From contig JAFGTP010000015.1 of assembly GCA_016934035.1 (NCBI GenBank), positions 1-44,814 on the forward strand: 44,814 nucleotides of DNA. The letters are read 5' to 3'. This DNA is from Fidelibacterota bacterium (GTDB lineage: Bacteria > Fidelibacterota > UBA2242 > JAFGTP01). Positions 24,363 to 32,094 of the stretch are shown here, in pieces. The position numbers and the translations under genes were made by a program. The notes under the pieces are model-generated. The model worked only from the letters and a program-made list of their open reading frames with translations. It did no database searches and was not told the origin of the DNA. Positions within the stretch are counted from its first letter, which is position 1; the number at the start of each line of letters is the position of its first letter.

Positions 24363-25514
24363 ATGTTTCTGCATTTTTTTGCTTTTGGGAGTTTTACACC
24401 CATTTTAAGCCTTTATCTGCTGAAAGACCTGGGGTTTTCCGGTTATCAGGTCGGATTGGTTTTAGCAGCCGGGGCAATCTCGTCGGTATTGACGCCGATT
24501 ATTTCCTCATTTGTTGCAGATAAAATCATTGCAACCGAGCGGATTTTCGCTATCTCCCACCTGTCAGGCAGTATCCTGATGTTTGCCCTTTATAAAAGCA
24601 CCAGTTTTCCAGCAGTTATTACACTTTATTTTTTTTATATGGCTTTCATCGGGCCGTCAATGCCCTTATCGGATACCATTATCTTCCACCATATTTCCGA
24701 TCGCAGAAAATACGGTAACATTCGAGTCTGGGGTACCATTGGCTGGATCGCTGTGGCCTTGTTTTTTGGTTTTTTTATTATGCAAAAAAGTGGCGGTTTT
24801 GCCTATACTTTACTTCTTTCATCCATCTCATCCCTGGTTGTAGCCGGGTTTACTTTTTTCATTCCGGCAACAAAAATTAGTAATCAGTCGAATAGTTCCT
24901 TCCTGCCCGTAACCGCTTTTAAAATTTTAATGCGGCCCAATGTTCTGGTCCTGGTCCTGATTACTTTGCTCGTATTTATAGTCGACAGATTTTATTTTTA
25001 CGGAAGCAGTCCCTATCTGAAAAGTGTGGGGTTTCCAGAAAATTATATTTTGCCCTACCTCTCCATCGGACAGGTCCTGGAAATATGCGCTATGGTAACA
25101 CTGGTCCGGTTTATGACAAAATTCAAAGCGAAAAGCATTCTGGTTGCCGGTCTGTTTATCAATTTATTAAGGTATGCATTCCTGGCTTTTTTTCAGGGCA
25201 AAGGGATGACGATTGTGGCGATTGCTCTGCATGGAGCAGCCTATACTTTTATTTTTTCAACAATATATATTCTTTTGGATTTTGAGACGGAAAAGGAATC
25301 CCGGGCCGGTGTGCACCAGCTCTTTCGTATCATTTACCTTGGGCTGGGCACTTTTCTGGGGAATCTTGCTGCCGGTTTTATACTTGACAGGTTTGTGATT
25401 GCCGGAGATTACCGGATTTTCTGGATAGTTCCTGCAGTTCTCATGATTGTGATTTTGATGGTTGCCTTCTTTTTTGATAAGGAAAGAAAAACAGATCCGG
25501 CCACAGCACCCTGA
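24363..25514 (+). CDS. MFS transporter (nucleoside:H+ symporter / PPP-type subfamily)
   Basis: From the ATG at 24363 this is a 383-residue membrane protein with about 12 hydrophobic helices. The sequence after helix 1 (LSLYLLKDLGFSGYQVGLVLAAGAI) and the RKYGNIRVWGTIGWI motif are typical of the nucleoside-transporter-like MFS branch. The substrate is unknown. The ATG has no ribosome binding site, and related proteins usually carry residues such as LSLLMFL before the first helix. Here the upstream codons read NRLSLLMFL in frame. An ATT codon at 24330 with AAAGGA upstream is a possible non-standard start, so the true N-terminus may be 11 residues longer. Confidence 0.85.
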   Translation: MFLHFFAFGSFTPILSLYLLKDLGFSGYQVGLVLAAGAISSVLTPIISSFVADKIIATERIFAISHLSGSILMFALYKSTSFPAVITLYFFYMAFIGPSMPLSDTIIFHHISDRRKYGNIRVWGTIGWIAVALFFGFFIMQKSGGFAYTLLLSSISSLVVAGFTFFIPATKISNQSNSSFLPVTAFKILMRPNVLVLVLITLLVFIVDRFYFYGSSPYLKSVGFPENYILPYLSIGQVLEICAMVTLVRFMTKFKAKSILVAGLFINLLRYAFLAFFQGKGMTIVAIALHGAAYTFIFSTIYILLDFETEKESRAGVHQLFRIIYLGLGTFLGNLAAGFILDRFVIAGDYRIFWIVPAVLMIVILMVAFFFDKERKTDPATAP

Positions 25515-25534
25515 TTATCCGGCCCTGTGGCCGG
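25497..25534. terminator. Hairpin between convergent MFS and cupin genes; probable bidirectional terminator
   Basis: A 10-bp perfect inverted repeat, CCGGCCACAG (25497-25506) and CTGTGGCCGG (25525-25534), encloses the stop codon of the transporter gene and lies just past the stop of the opposing cupin gene. T-rich sequence follows but there is no clean T run. Confidence 0.5.
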
Positions 25535-25538
25535 AGAT

Positions 25539-25880
25539 TTATTCTTCGTTTGGAATGATGCACAGAAAAGATAATTTTTCGTCGGAATTGTTTATAAATT
25601 GATGGGTTTCGCCCGGTGCTACCAGAATCACATCATCCTGTTCAAAGGTAATATCTCCCTCTTCGGATTTGGCCAGTCCTTTTCCATTTAATACATAGAT
25701 TTCATGTTCATATTCATGGGTGTGGTGATAAGTATAACCACCGGGTTCAACAGTAAATTTCCGCATGGTAAAGGTGGGAGCACCATCGGGAGGCGCAATC
25801 AGCTTTTGCCGGGTGATTCCCTTGACACCATCGACTTTGATTGCTTCTTCTTCAACGTTACGGGTTTTTTTTATAATCAT
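25539..25880 (-). CDS. Small single-domain cupin protein
   Basis: This 113-residue protein is one cupin barrel. Motif 1 is GGYTYHHTHEYEHEIYVLNG, with likely metal ligands H53, H55 and E60. Motif 2 is PGETHQFIN, with H93. Small cupins of this kind are metal-binding enzymes or binding proteins of unknown substrate. The start overlaps the last 23 bases of hemW, so the two genes are probably translated from one message (lepB-hemW-cupin). There is no sign of damage. Confidence 0.85.
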   Translation of the reverse strand: MIIKKTRNVEEEAIKVDGVKGITRQKLIAPPDGAPTFTMRKFTVEPGGYTYHHTHEYEHEIYVLNGKGLAKSEEGDITFEQDDVILVAPGETHQFINNSDEKLSFLCIIPNEE

Positions 25881-27048
25881 ATTCTAACTCCTTGGTTTGA
25901 TTAAATATTTCCTGCACAATGTAATCACAAATAAACCAGCCATCAAGGCTTAATACCAAATTGTTGTTTTTAAGTTCCGCATATTTAGGAATTAATTGGC
26001 CATCGAATTTTTTTTGAACAGCCTCCAAAATTTTCGAAAAATCCCGGTGTGTCAGGTTTTGAAATTCATCAACCGACAGCCCTTTGGCCCGGCGCAACTT
26101 CAGCATGATGAACTCGGCAGCGGATTGGTTTTTATCAAGGAGTTCAATGGCTTCTACGGCAGATTGATGACGGGTCAATAGTTGACAATACTGATCCACA
26201 GAGCGGACATTGCTCCAGCGCTTTCCGTTCAGCAGGCTATGGGCGGATGGACCAAAGCCGAGGTAATTACTGCCTTCCCAGTAGGCGGAGTTATGTTTGG
26301 ATTCTTTATTTATTTGGGCCCAGTTGGATATTTCATAGTGATGGTAGCCGGCCTTTTCCAGGACTTTATGAGCTCTCTGGAACATGGCAAATTCTAAATT
26401 TTCATTGACAGGTTTAAGTTTGTGTGCATTTCGCAACCGGGTCAGGGGTGTTTCCGGTTCATAAATCAGATTGTAGAAAGAAAAGTGATCAACCGATGTT
26501 CCCAGCGCCTGGTCCAGGTTGTATTGCCAGTTTTCCATATTCTGTCCGGGAATACCGTAAATTAAATCAAGACTCAGGTTGCGGATTCCGCTGTTTCTGA
26601 CCCGGTCAATGGTGGTCAGGATCATTTGTGAATTGTGGATTCTGCCTAGAAATTTTAATTCATCATCGATAAACGATTGAGCGCCGAGGCTGATGCGATT
26701 GACGCCTGAATTGGCGAAATCCACCAGTTTTTGCGCTGAAATTTCACCAGGATTGATTTCGATGGTAAATTCTTCAATATCTGCGAGGTCATTGTAATTT
26801 TTTAATCTTGAAAGGATTGAAACCAGGTCTTTGGAAGAAATTAGGTTTGGGCTGCCTCCGCCAAAATAGATGGTTTTTATTTTGCTTTGCTTCAGAACTG
26901 CAGCATATTGGTCCATTTCAAGCAGAAGGGCGTCCCTGAAATCAGGAATTTGATCAGTGGTGCAAATGGAGTAAAAATCGCAATAATGACATTTTTTCAG
27001 GCAGAAGGGAAAATGGAAGTAGAGATAGAGGTTCTGCAGGGATTTCAT
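25858..27048 (-). CDS. hemW: Radical SAM heme chaperone HemW
   Basis: This 396-residue protein is a HemW-type radical SAM enzyme. The cluster motif is C16-x3-C20-x2-C23 in FCLKKCHYCDFYS, preceded by YLYFHFP. The SAM-binding GGGSPN motif follows, and the family segments LSLDLIYGIPGQ and HFSFYNLIYEPETPL are present. HemW was once annotated as oxygen-independent coproporphyrinogen oxidase, but members with this motif act as heme-transfer chaperones. I prefer the ATG at 27048 to a TTG two codons upstream that immediately follows the lepB stop. It is coupled to lepB and overlaps the cupin gene. Confidence 0.9.
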   Translation of the reverse strand: MKSLQNLYLYFHFPFCLKKCHYCDFYSICTTDQIPDFRDALLLEMDQYAAVLKQSKIKTIYFGGGSPNLISSKDLVSILSRLKNYNDLADIEEFTIEINPGEISAQKLVDFANSGVNRISLGAQSFIDDELKFLGRIHNSQMILTTIDRVRNSGIRNLSLDLIYGIPGQNMENWQYNLDQALGTSVDHFSFYNLIYEPETPLTRLRNAHKLKPVNENLEFAMFQRAHKVLEKAGYHHYEISNWAQINKESKHNSAYWEGSNYLGFGPSAHSLLNGKRWSNVRSVDQYCQLLTRHQSAVEAIELLDKNQSAAEFIMLKLRRAKGLSVDEFQNLTHRDFSKILEAVQKKFDGQLIPKYAELKNNNLVLSLDGWFICDYIVQEIFNQTKELEYDYKKNP

Positions 27049-27054
27049 GAACAA

Positions 27055-27900
27055 TCAAGTCGGAATATTTCCAATCCTTTTCCAGCGAATAAGGTGAAAA
27101 ATATCATAAAGTTTTGCATGTTTGTTCCAGGACAGATAGGTGATCAGGGGATTTCCCATGACATAATCAAAGGGAACAAATCCCCAGTACCGGCTGTCAG
27201 AACTGTTGTGCCGGTTGTCGCCCATCATAAAATAATGGTCTTGTTCAACGACATAATAATCTGACTCTTTTCCGTCTATCAGCATTTTGTTAAAACGGAT
27301 TTGGAATTTATGGCCGGCTAATTCGGCAACATTTTTTATGATATAGATGTTTTCTGTGTCCATACGCAGGGTGTCACCTTTGGCCGGAACATAAAGGGGA
27401 CCATAATTGTCCCGATTGCCGGCTGTAGGCGGGAAAATTCCCGGTTCCCGCAGGGTTTTGGGGTACATGGTATCGATGAACTGGGAGTATTTGGGGTTTT
27501 TAAAAATTTGCCCGTCAACATAGGCCTGGCCTTCCCGAACTTCTACAGTTTGACCCGGGCCACCGATACACCGTTTGATGTAGTTCAGATGGGTATCTTC
27601 CGGATATTTAAAGATGACAATATCACCGCTTTTGGGGCTACGAAATCGGGGAAGGCGAAAATAAGGGATATTAAACCCGATTCGAGTAAATGGAATACCG
27701 ATCCAGGAAGGCGTGCGGGTACCGAAAGTAAATTTTTTCCCAAGAATAAAATCACCGATCAGCACGGTTTTTTCCATTGAGCCGGTAGGAATCTGATAGG
27801 CTTCCACAACTGTCGATTTGAGTCCTACTGCGATTAAAATAACAACCGCCCAGGATTTTATTTCATATACAAGTTTGCTTTCTGCTTTATTACGTTTCAT
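27055..27900 (-). CDS. lepB: Signal peptidase I
   Basis: This 281-residue inner-membrane protease removes signal peptides from exported proteins. An N-terminal hydrophobic helix (about 15-32) is followed by the catalytic serine S41 in PTGSMEKT and the general-base lysine K109 in NYIKRCIGGPG. The later boxes VEQDHYFMMGDNRHNSSDSRYWG and GFVPFDYVMG complete the S26 family signature. It is the first gene of lepB-hemW-cupin. Several exported proteins encoded in this window (GH5, TonB receptor, envelope protein) would be its substrates. Confidence 0.96.
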   Translation of the reverse strand: MKRNKAESKLVYEIKSWAVVILIAVGLKSTVVEAYQIPTGSMEKTVLIGDFILGKKFTFGTRTPSWIGIPFTRIGFNIPYFRLPRFRSPKSGDIVIFKYPEDTHLNYIKRCIGGPGQTVEVREGQAYVDGQIFKNPKYSQFIDTMYPKTLREPGIFPPTAGNRDNYGPLYVPAKGDTLRMDTENIYIIKNVAELAGHKFQIRFNKMLIDGKESDYYVVEQDHYFMMGDNRHNSSDSRYWGFVPFDYVMGNPLITYLSWNKHAKLYDIFHLIRWKRIGNIPT

Positions 27901-27949
27901 TTTGGCCTTTATTGTTGTTTCAAAATCGAAGGAAAATTAACATAAAATA

Positions 27950-29311
27950 TTAGTTCTCACAAACATTTAATGCCTGACGCCGCAAAATTTCATAATAGGA
28001 GAAGATACGATTAACATACCGGACCGTCTCATTACCGCGGGCATATCCATAGTTGGTGAGTTGGTGGTATTTGCGATAATGAAGCAGGGGCAGGGTTTTT
28101 TCCAGAGAGGACCATTTGGTCTTATCCAGCCCCTTTTGCTGAGCCAGAAACTGGGCGTCACGAATATGGCCATACCCGATATTATAGGCTGCCAGGGTAA
28201 AGTGCATGCGGTTGTGATCATCAATATCCTGAAAGCGCTGATAGATTTTATTGAGGTACTTGATGCCGCCGCGTATGCTCTGGTCTGGATCCAGACGGTT
28301 GCTGACGCCCATTTCTTTGGCCGTGATCAAGGTCAGCTGCATCAAACCGCGTACGCCTGTGAAACTTTTGGCTCTGGGATTGAAGTGGGATTCCTGATAT
28401 ATCATTGCTGCAATCAGCCGCCAGTCAAAACCATATTTTTCCGCTTCCAGTTTTATTCGGCTTACATATTTTGGCAATCGGGTTTCGAGTCGCTCATGAA
28501 ACTTGACAAGATCGACATAATCGAACATCTCCGTACTGCCATAATATTTTTCATAAAGTTTTTCCCATGTGCCGTTCCGGTGAATCATTTCAAAGTAAGT
28601 ATTGATTTTTTTGACCAGGGCCATATTGCCCTTTCTGACAGCCCATCCCAGGTATTGCTCATTTTCAATGGGAAAAGCGAAACGTATATTCGGATAATAA
28701 TGTCGATTGAGATGAGCAATATGGGAGTCGGAAACAGTCAGTTCAATTTCCCTGCTGGATACCCGACGAATGAATTCTTCGCTGGGAAGGTCATCATAAA
28801 GTTCCAGTTTGATATCAAGGCCACTGGCAATCATGGCTTTCAGGCTCTCATGATAGGAGGTGTTGCGACGGATGTGGATTGTTTTACCCTGCAGGTCTTC
28901 CGGCTTTGTCACGGAAAGATCATCGACATGGGTAATTATGAATTGTTGAATCGGCATCAGGCCCTTTGAAAATTCCAGAAAACTGCGACGTTCATCCGTA
29001 ATGGTCAGGTTAGCGGCAATCAAATCAGCCTTGTTTTTTTTCAGGAGATTGTACATGTTTTGCCAGTCAGGTGTAATGATTTCCAATTCCACATTCAGAT
29101 AATCCGCAAATCCTTTGGCCAGTTCATATTCCATCCCCATGGGTTCACCCTTGTAGAAATAGTAGCAATTGGCATTGTTATCGGTGATGACACGCAGTTT
29201 ACCTCTCCGTCTGATTGAACCGGGCCGGTTGGAATCATGCCGGATTAATAAAATGACCAGGAGGAAAAGAAAAAGCAGAACGAGGGTTTTGGGATAATAT
29301 TTTGAAAACAT
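27950..29311 (-). CDS. mltF: Membrane-bound lytic transglycosylase F (MltF-like)
   Basis: This 453-residue protein has an N-terminal membrane helix (LVLLFLFLLVILLI), then a periplasmic solute-binding domain of family 3 (about 35-265, starting GKLRVITDNNANCYYF). A lytic transglycosylase SLT domain follows (about 285-450). The catalytic Glu is in IYQESHFNP near residue 303, followed by GVRGLMQLT and AAYNIGYGHI. It cleaves peptidoglycan between MurNAc and GlcNAc to form anhydro ends. In known MltF the binding domain responds to cell-wall peptides. It stands alone, separated from lepB by 49 bp on the same strand. Confidence 0.93.
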   Translation of the reverse strand: MFSKYYPKTLVLLFLFLLVILLIRHDSNRPGSIRRRGKLRVITDNNANCYYFYKGEPMGMEYELAKGFADYLNVELEIITPDWQNMYNLLKKNKADLIAANLTITDERRSFLEFSKGLMPIQQFIITHVDDLSVTKPEDLQGKTIHIRRNTSYHESLKAMIASGLDIKLELYDDLPSEEFIRRVSSREIELTVSDSHIAHLNRHYYPNIRFAFPIENEQYLGWAVRKGNMALVKKINTYFEMIHRNGTWEKLYEKYYGSTEMFDYVDLVKFHERLETRLPKYVSRIKLEAEKYGFDWRLIAAMIYQESHFNPRAKSFTGVRGLMQLTLITAKEMGVSNRLDPDQSIRGGIKYLNKIYQRFQDIDDHNRMHFTLAAYNIGYGHIRDAQFLAQQKGLDKTKWSSLEKTLPLLHYRKYHQLTNYGYARGNETVRYVNRIFSYYEILRRQALNVCEN

Positions 29312-29446
29312 GGTTTAAAATAATTCATGCTTACCCGAAAAGGAAATTATTTTTTTCAACAAAAAGCCTTGAGAAAGAAAATTTAGTAATTAGCGTTAAA
29401 TTTTTTTAATTTTCTGTGCCAGGAAAACTGAAAATTGAGGAAAAAA

Positions 29447-30904
29447 ATGAATAGAAGAGAATTTTTAAAAACCCTGGGTACCGGAATTGCCGGTCTTTCG
29501 CTTGCAGGATCATGCGCCTCCAATCGAAGAAAACCCAATGTTCTTTTGATTATTACCGATGACCAGGGATATGCAGATCTGGGTTGTCTGGGAGTTGCTT
29601 CTGACGTGCAGACACCCAACATGGATCAGTTGGCAGCCGCCGGGACAAGATTTACCCAAGCCTATGCCACTTCGCCAATTTGCTCCCCTTCGAGAATGGG
29701 GATAATGACTGGTACCTATCATGAAAGGTTCGGCACTTACTGGTACGGAGGGGATGGCATACATCATTCACATTATAAAACGATTGCTGAACTGCTAAAG
29801 GCCGAGGATTATGCTACCGGCTATATCGGGAAAGTGCATTACGGAACCCAGGACAAAGATGTTGACAATCGAAATTTTCCCAACAACCATGGGTTTGATT
29901 ATTTTTACGGGTTTACGTCTCCCCGAAAGCATTATCTGAATCATCGAGCGGAACTTGAGAATGATTTTCAAAAAATTAAAAGTGAACATAAAAGGTGGGG
30001 GCAAAGTCTCCGCCAGGAGCCGATGTGGGAAAATAAAGTGCAGAAAGATACGGAAGGATTTAGCACGCAATTATTTACTCAAAAAGCCTGTGCTTTTATT
30101 GAAAAACATAAAGATGAGCATTTTTTCCTGCAACTTTCTTATAATGCCGTGCATAATTTTACTCACCAACTGCCACCGGAATATCTTCGGGAGAAAAAAC
30201 TGAAGGGTTATCATGATTGGGACCCTGCCGTAGAAGACTATTATGAATGGTACGAAAAAGGACGGTATCCCAACAATCCGGAAGGACGGGAGCATTATTT
30301 GGGACAATTGAAATACATGGACCAAGGCATTGGAAAAGTGATCGACCAACTTAAAAAATACAAAATATTTAAAAATACCTTGGTCATTATGATCAGTGAT
30401 AATGGGGGGTCGACTCCCATCTATGCCAATAATTCGCCACTGAGAGGCAGCAAGTACACGCTTTATGAAGGGGGAATCCGTGTACCCTTGATTATTTCAT
30501 GGCCGCGGAAATTTCTAAAAGGTGTCGTGAGAGATAATATTGTCAGCGGTTTGGATATTTTGCCCACCATCTGCGGAACTGTCAATATTGAGAAACCCAA
30601 TAATATCGATGGAATGGATTTATCGGATTTGTTGACCGGAAAGGACCTTCATGTACAGCATGATGTCTTGTTTTGGGATACGCTTTCTCAAACAGCAGTT
30701 CGTAAAGGTAAATGGAAATTTCGAAGTGCCATGAATAAAGAGAGCCAGGATTATGAAATGGTCGAACTGGAACTGGGAGAGTTTTTATATGATCTGGAAA
30801 GGGATATCAGTGAAGAAAAAAATTTAGCAGAAAAATACCCGGCTGTGGTCGATGAATTAAAAAAATTATTTAAAAAATGGAAAAATAGTATAAATATTGT
30901 GTAA
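29447..30904 (+). CDS. Tat-exported lipoprotein sulfatase (arylsulfatase type)
   Basis: This 485-residue protein begins NRREFLKTLGTGIAGLSLAG followed by Ser-Cys, so a twin-arginine signal and a lipobox occur together, placing a folded enzyme on the membrane. The sulfatase domain starts KPNVLLIITDDQGYADLG, with metal-binding Asp pair. C79 in CSPSR is the residue converted to formylglycine. A second metal site, MISDNGGSTPIY, lies near residue 315. The natural substrate is probably a sulfated polysaccharide or sulfate ester. The ATG at 29447 is chosen over a TTG four codons earlier because TGAGGA precedes it. No anaerobic or FGE-type maturase gene is nearby. Confidence 0.93.
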   Translation: MNRREFLKTLGTGIAGLSLAGSCASNRRKPNVLLIITDDQGYADLGCLGVASDVQTPNMDQLAAAGTRFTQAYATSPICSPSRMGIMTGTYHERFGTYWYGGDGIHHSHYKTIAELLKAEDYATGYIGKVHYGTQDKDVDNRNFPNNHGFDYFYGFTSPRKHYLNHRAELENDFQKIKSEHKRWGQSLRQEPMWENKVQKDTEGFSTQLFTQKACAFIEKHKDEHFFLQLSYNAVHNFTHQLPPEYLREKKLKGYHDWDPAVEDYYEWYEKGRYPNNPEGREHYLGQLKYMDQGIGKVIDQLKKYKIFKNTLVIMISDNGGSTPIYANNSPLRGSKYTLYEGGIRVPLIISWPRKFLKGVVRDNIVSGLDILPTICGTVNIEKPNNIDGMDLSDLLTGKDLHVQHDVLFWDTLSQTAVRKGKWKFRSAMNKESQDYEMVELELGEFLYDLERDISEEKNLAEKYPAVVDELKKLFKKWKNSINIV

Positions 30905-30953
30905 AGTATGTTAAATTTTATTCACATCTCTATTTTTAGTTAGTTATAATCTC

Positions 30954-30980
30954 AAAAGCCCCGATCCAATCGGGGCTTTT
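30954..30980. terminator. Bidirectional terminator between sulfatase and rpoD
   Basis: AAAAGCCCCGAT (30954-30965) pairs perfectly with ATCGGGGCTTTT (30969-30980) around a CCA loop. The A and T ends give a U tract on either strand, suiting the two convergent genes. Confidence 0.9.
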
Positions 30981-31005
30981 GATTTATGGTTTTGGAAGTA
31001 TTTGA

Positions 31006-31857
31006 TTATCCAAGATATGATCGTAATACAGAACTTCTTGATTTATGACGTAGACGATTAATGGCTTTGTCTTTGATTTGGCGAATCCGTTCACGGGTCA
31101 GGTTGAATTTTTCACCAATTTCGTTAAGGGTTTTGGGGTATTCGCTGTCGATGCCAAAATAAAGCATCAAAACGTCGCGTTCTTTTTCTTTGAGGGAATT
31201 CAGGCTGGACTTAATATCTCTTTTCAATGAATCCATCATTAACTGGATATCCGGTTCAGGAATTGATTCATCATTTAAAATATCAGACAAAGTGTTTTCC
31301 TCACCATCTTTAAAGGGTTTATCCAGAGAGTGATGGCGCTTGGAAATTTTAATAGAATTGGAAACATCTTCAGTGTCCATTTTTAAGCCCAGTGCCAGTT
31401 CATCCTGACTGGGAGCTCTTTCGTACTGCATTTCAAGGTTTTCCAGTTCCTTGGTAATTTTTTTGATAGTACCGACCCTGTTGAGTGGTAACCGCACGAT
31501 TCTGGAGTGTTCGGCCAGAGCTTGCAATATTGATTGTCTGATCCACCAGACTGCATAGGAAATGAATTTGAATCCTCTGGTTTCATCAAATCTTTCAGCG
31601 GCTTTGATCAACCCCAGGTTTCCTTCGTTAATCAAGTCGGTTAAGGGAAGGCCATTGCCTTGATATTCTTTGGCAACACTGACGACAAATCTCAAATTTG
31701 CTTCAGTCAATTTGCGTTTTGCGTGATCGTCTCCCTGTCGAATTTTTTGAGCCAGTTCAACTTCTTCTTCAGGTGATAGAGGATCATACTTGGAAATTTC
31801 TTCCAGATATGAACCCAGAGCACGATTCGCATTGTTTTTCTTTAATTTCCTGTTCAT
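31006..31857 (-). CDS. rpoD: Primary-type RNA polymerase sigma factor (RpoD, short form)
   Basis: This 283-residue sigma70 factor has region 1.2 ([20 protein letters not shown]), region 2 ([17 protein letters not shown]-like [29 protein letters not shown]), region 3 and region 4 ([19 protein letters not shown]). Region 1.1 is absent, as in the short primary sigma factors of Bacteroidetes and relatives. The HTH and -10 recognition segments are intact. It is transcribed alone from a clear promoter, with a terminator shared with the sulfatase gene. It could be a close alternative to the main RpoD, but its region 2 matches a housekeeping factor. Confidence 0.9.
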   Translation of the reverse strand: MNRKLKKNNANRALGSYLEEISKYDPLSPEEEVELAQKIRQGDDHAKRKLTEANLRFVVSVAKEYQGNGLPLTDLINEGNLGLIKAAERFDETRGFKFISYAVWWIRQSILQALAEHSRIVRLPLNRVGTIKKITKELENLEMQYERAPSQDELALGLKMDTEDVSNSIKISKRHHSLDKPFKDGEENTLSDILNDESIPEPDIQLMMDSLKRDIKSSLNSLKEKERDVLMLYFGIDSEYPKTLNEIGEKFNLTRERIRQIKDKAINRLRHKSRSSVLRSYLG

Positions 31858-31954
31858 TTTCCCCTCTGGTTTTTTAACTAAGAATTAAAAAAATTATGTG
31901 ATTTTGAATTTGGATTTAATAAGTTTTTCATATTGCCTAAAACCCTCAAAAAAC

Positions 31955-31983
31955 ATAATACAAAAACAAAATTTATTTTGCAA
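31955..31983 (-). promoter_or_regulatory. Predicted sigma70 promoter of rpoD
   Basis: On the minus strand TTGCAA (31978-31983) and TATTAT (31955-31960) are exactly 17 bp apart. This predicts a leader of about 90 nt before the rpoD ATG at 31857. Activity is inferred. Confidence 0.6.
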
Positions 31984-32094
31984 GCCTTTTTATACAATAT
32001 AATGTATACTTTTTTAAAAAATACCCATTCTCTGTGAAAATAGAATAAACACAAGAATAATAAAAATACAATTGATTCCGGTTAAATTAATTTA

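Noticed and set aside
24164..24403. 79-codon minus-strand frame across the tRNA gene
   Set aside because: It is antisense to tRNA-Pro; the motif it shows is the common mistranslation of tRNA sequence.
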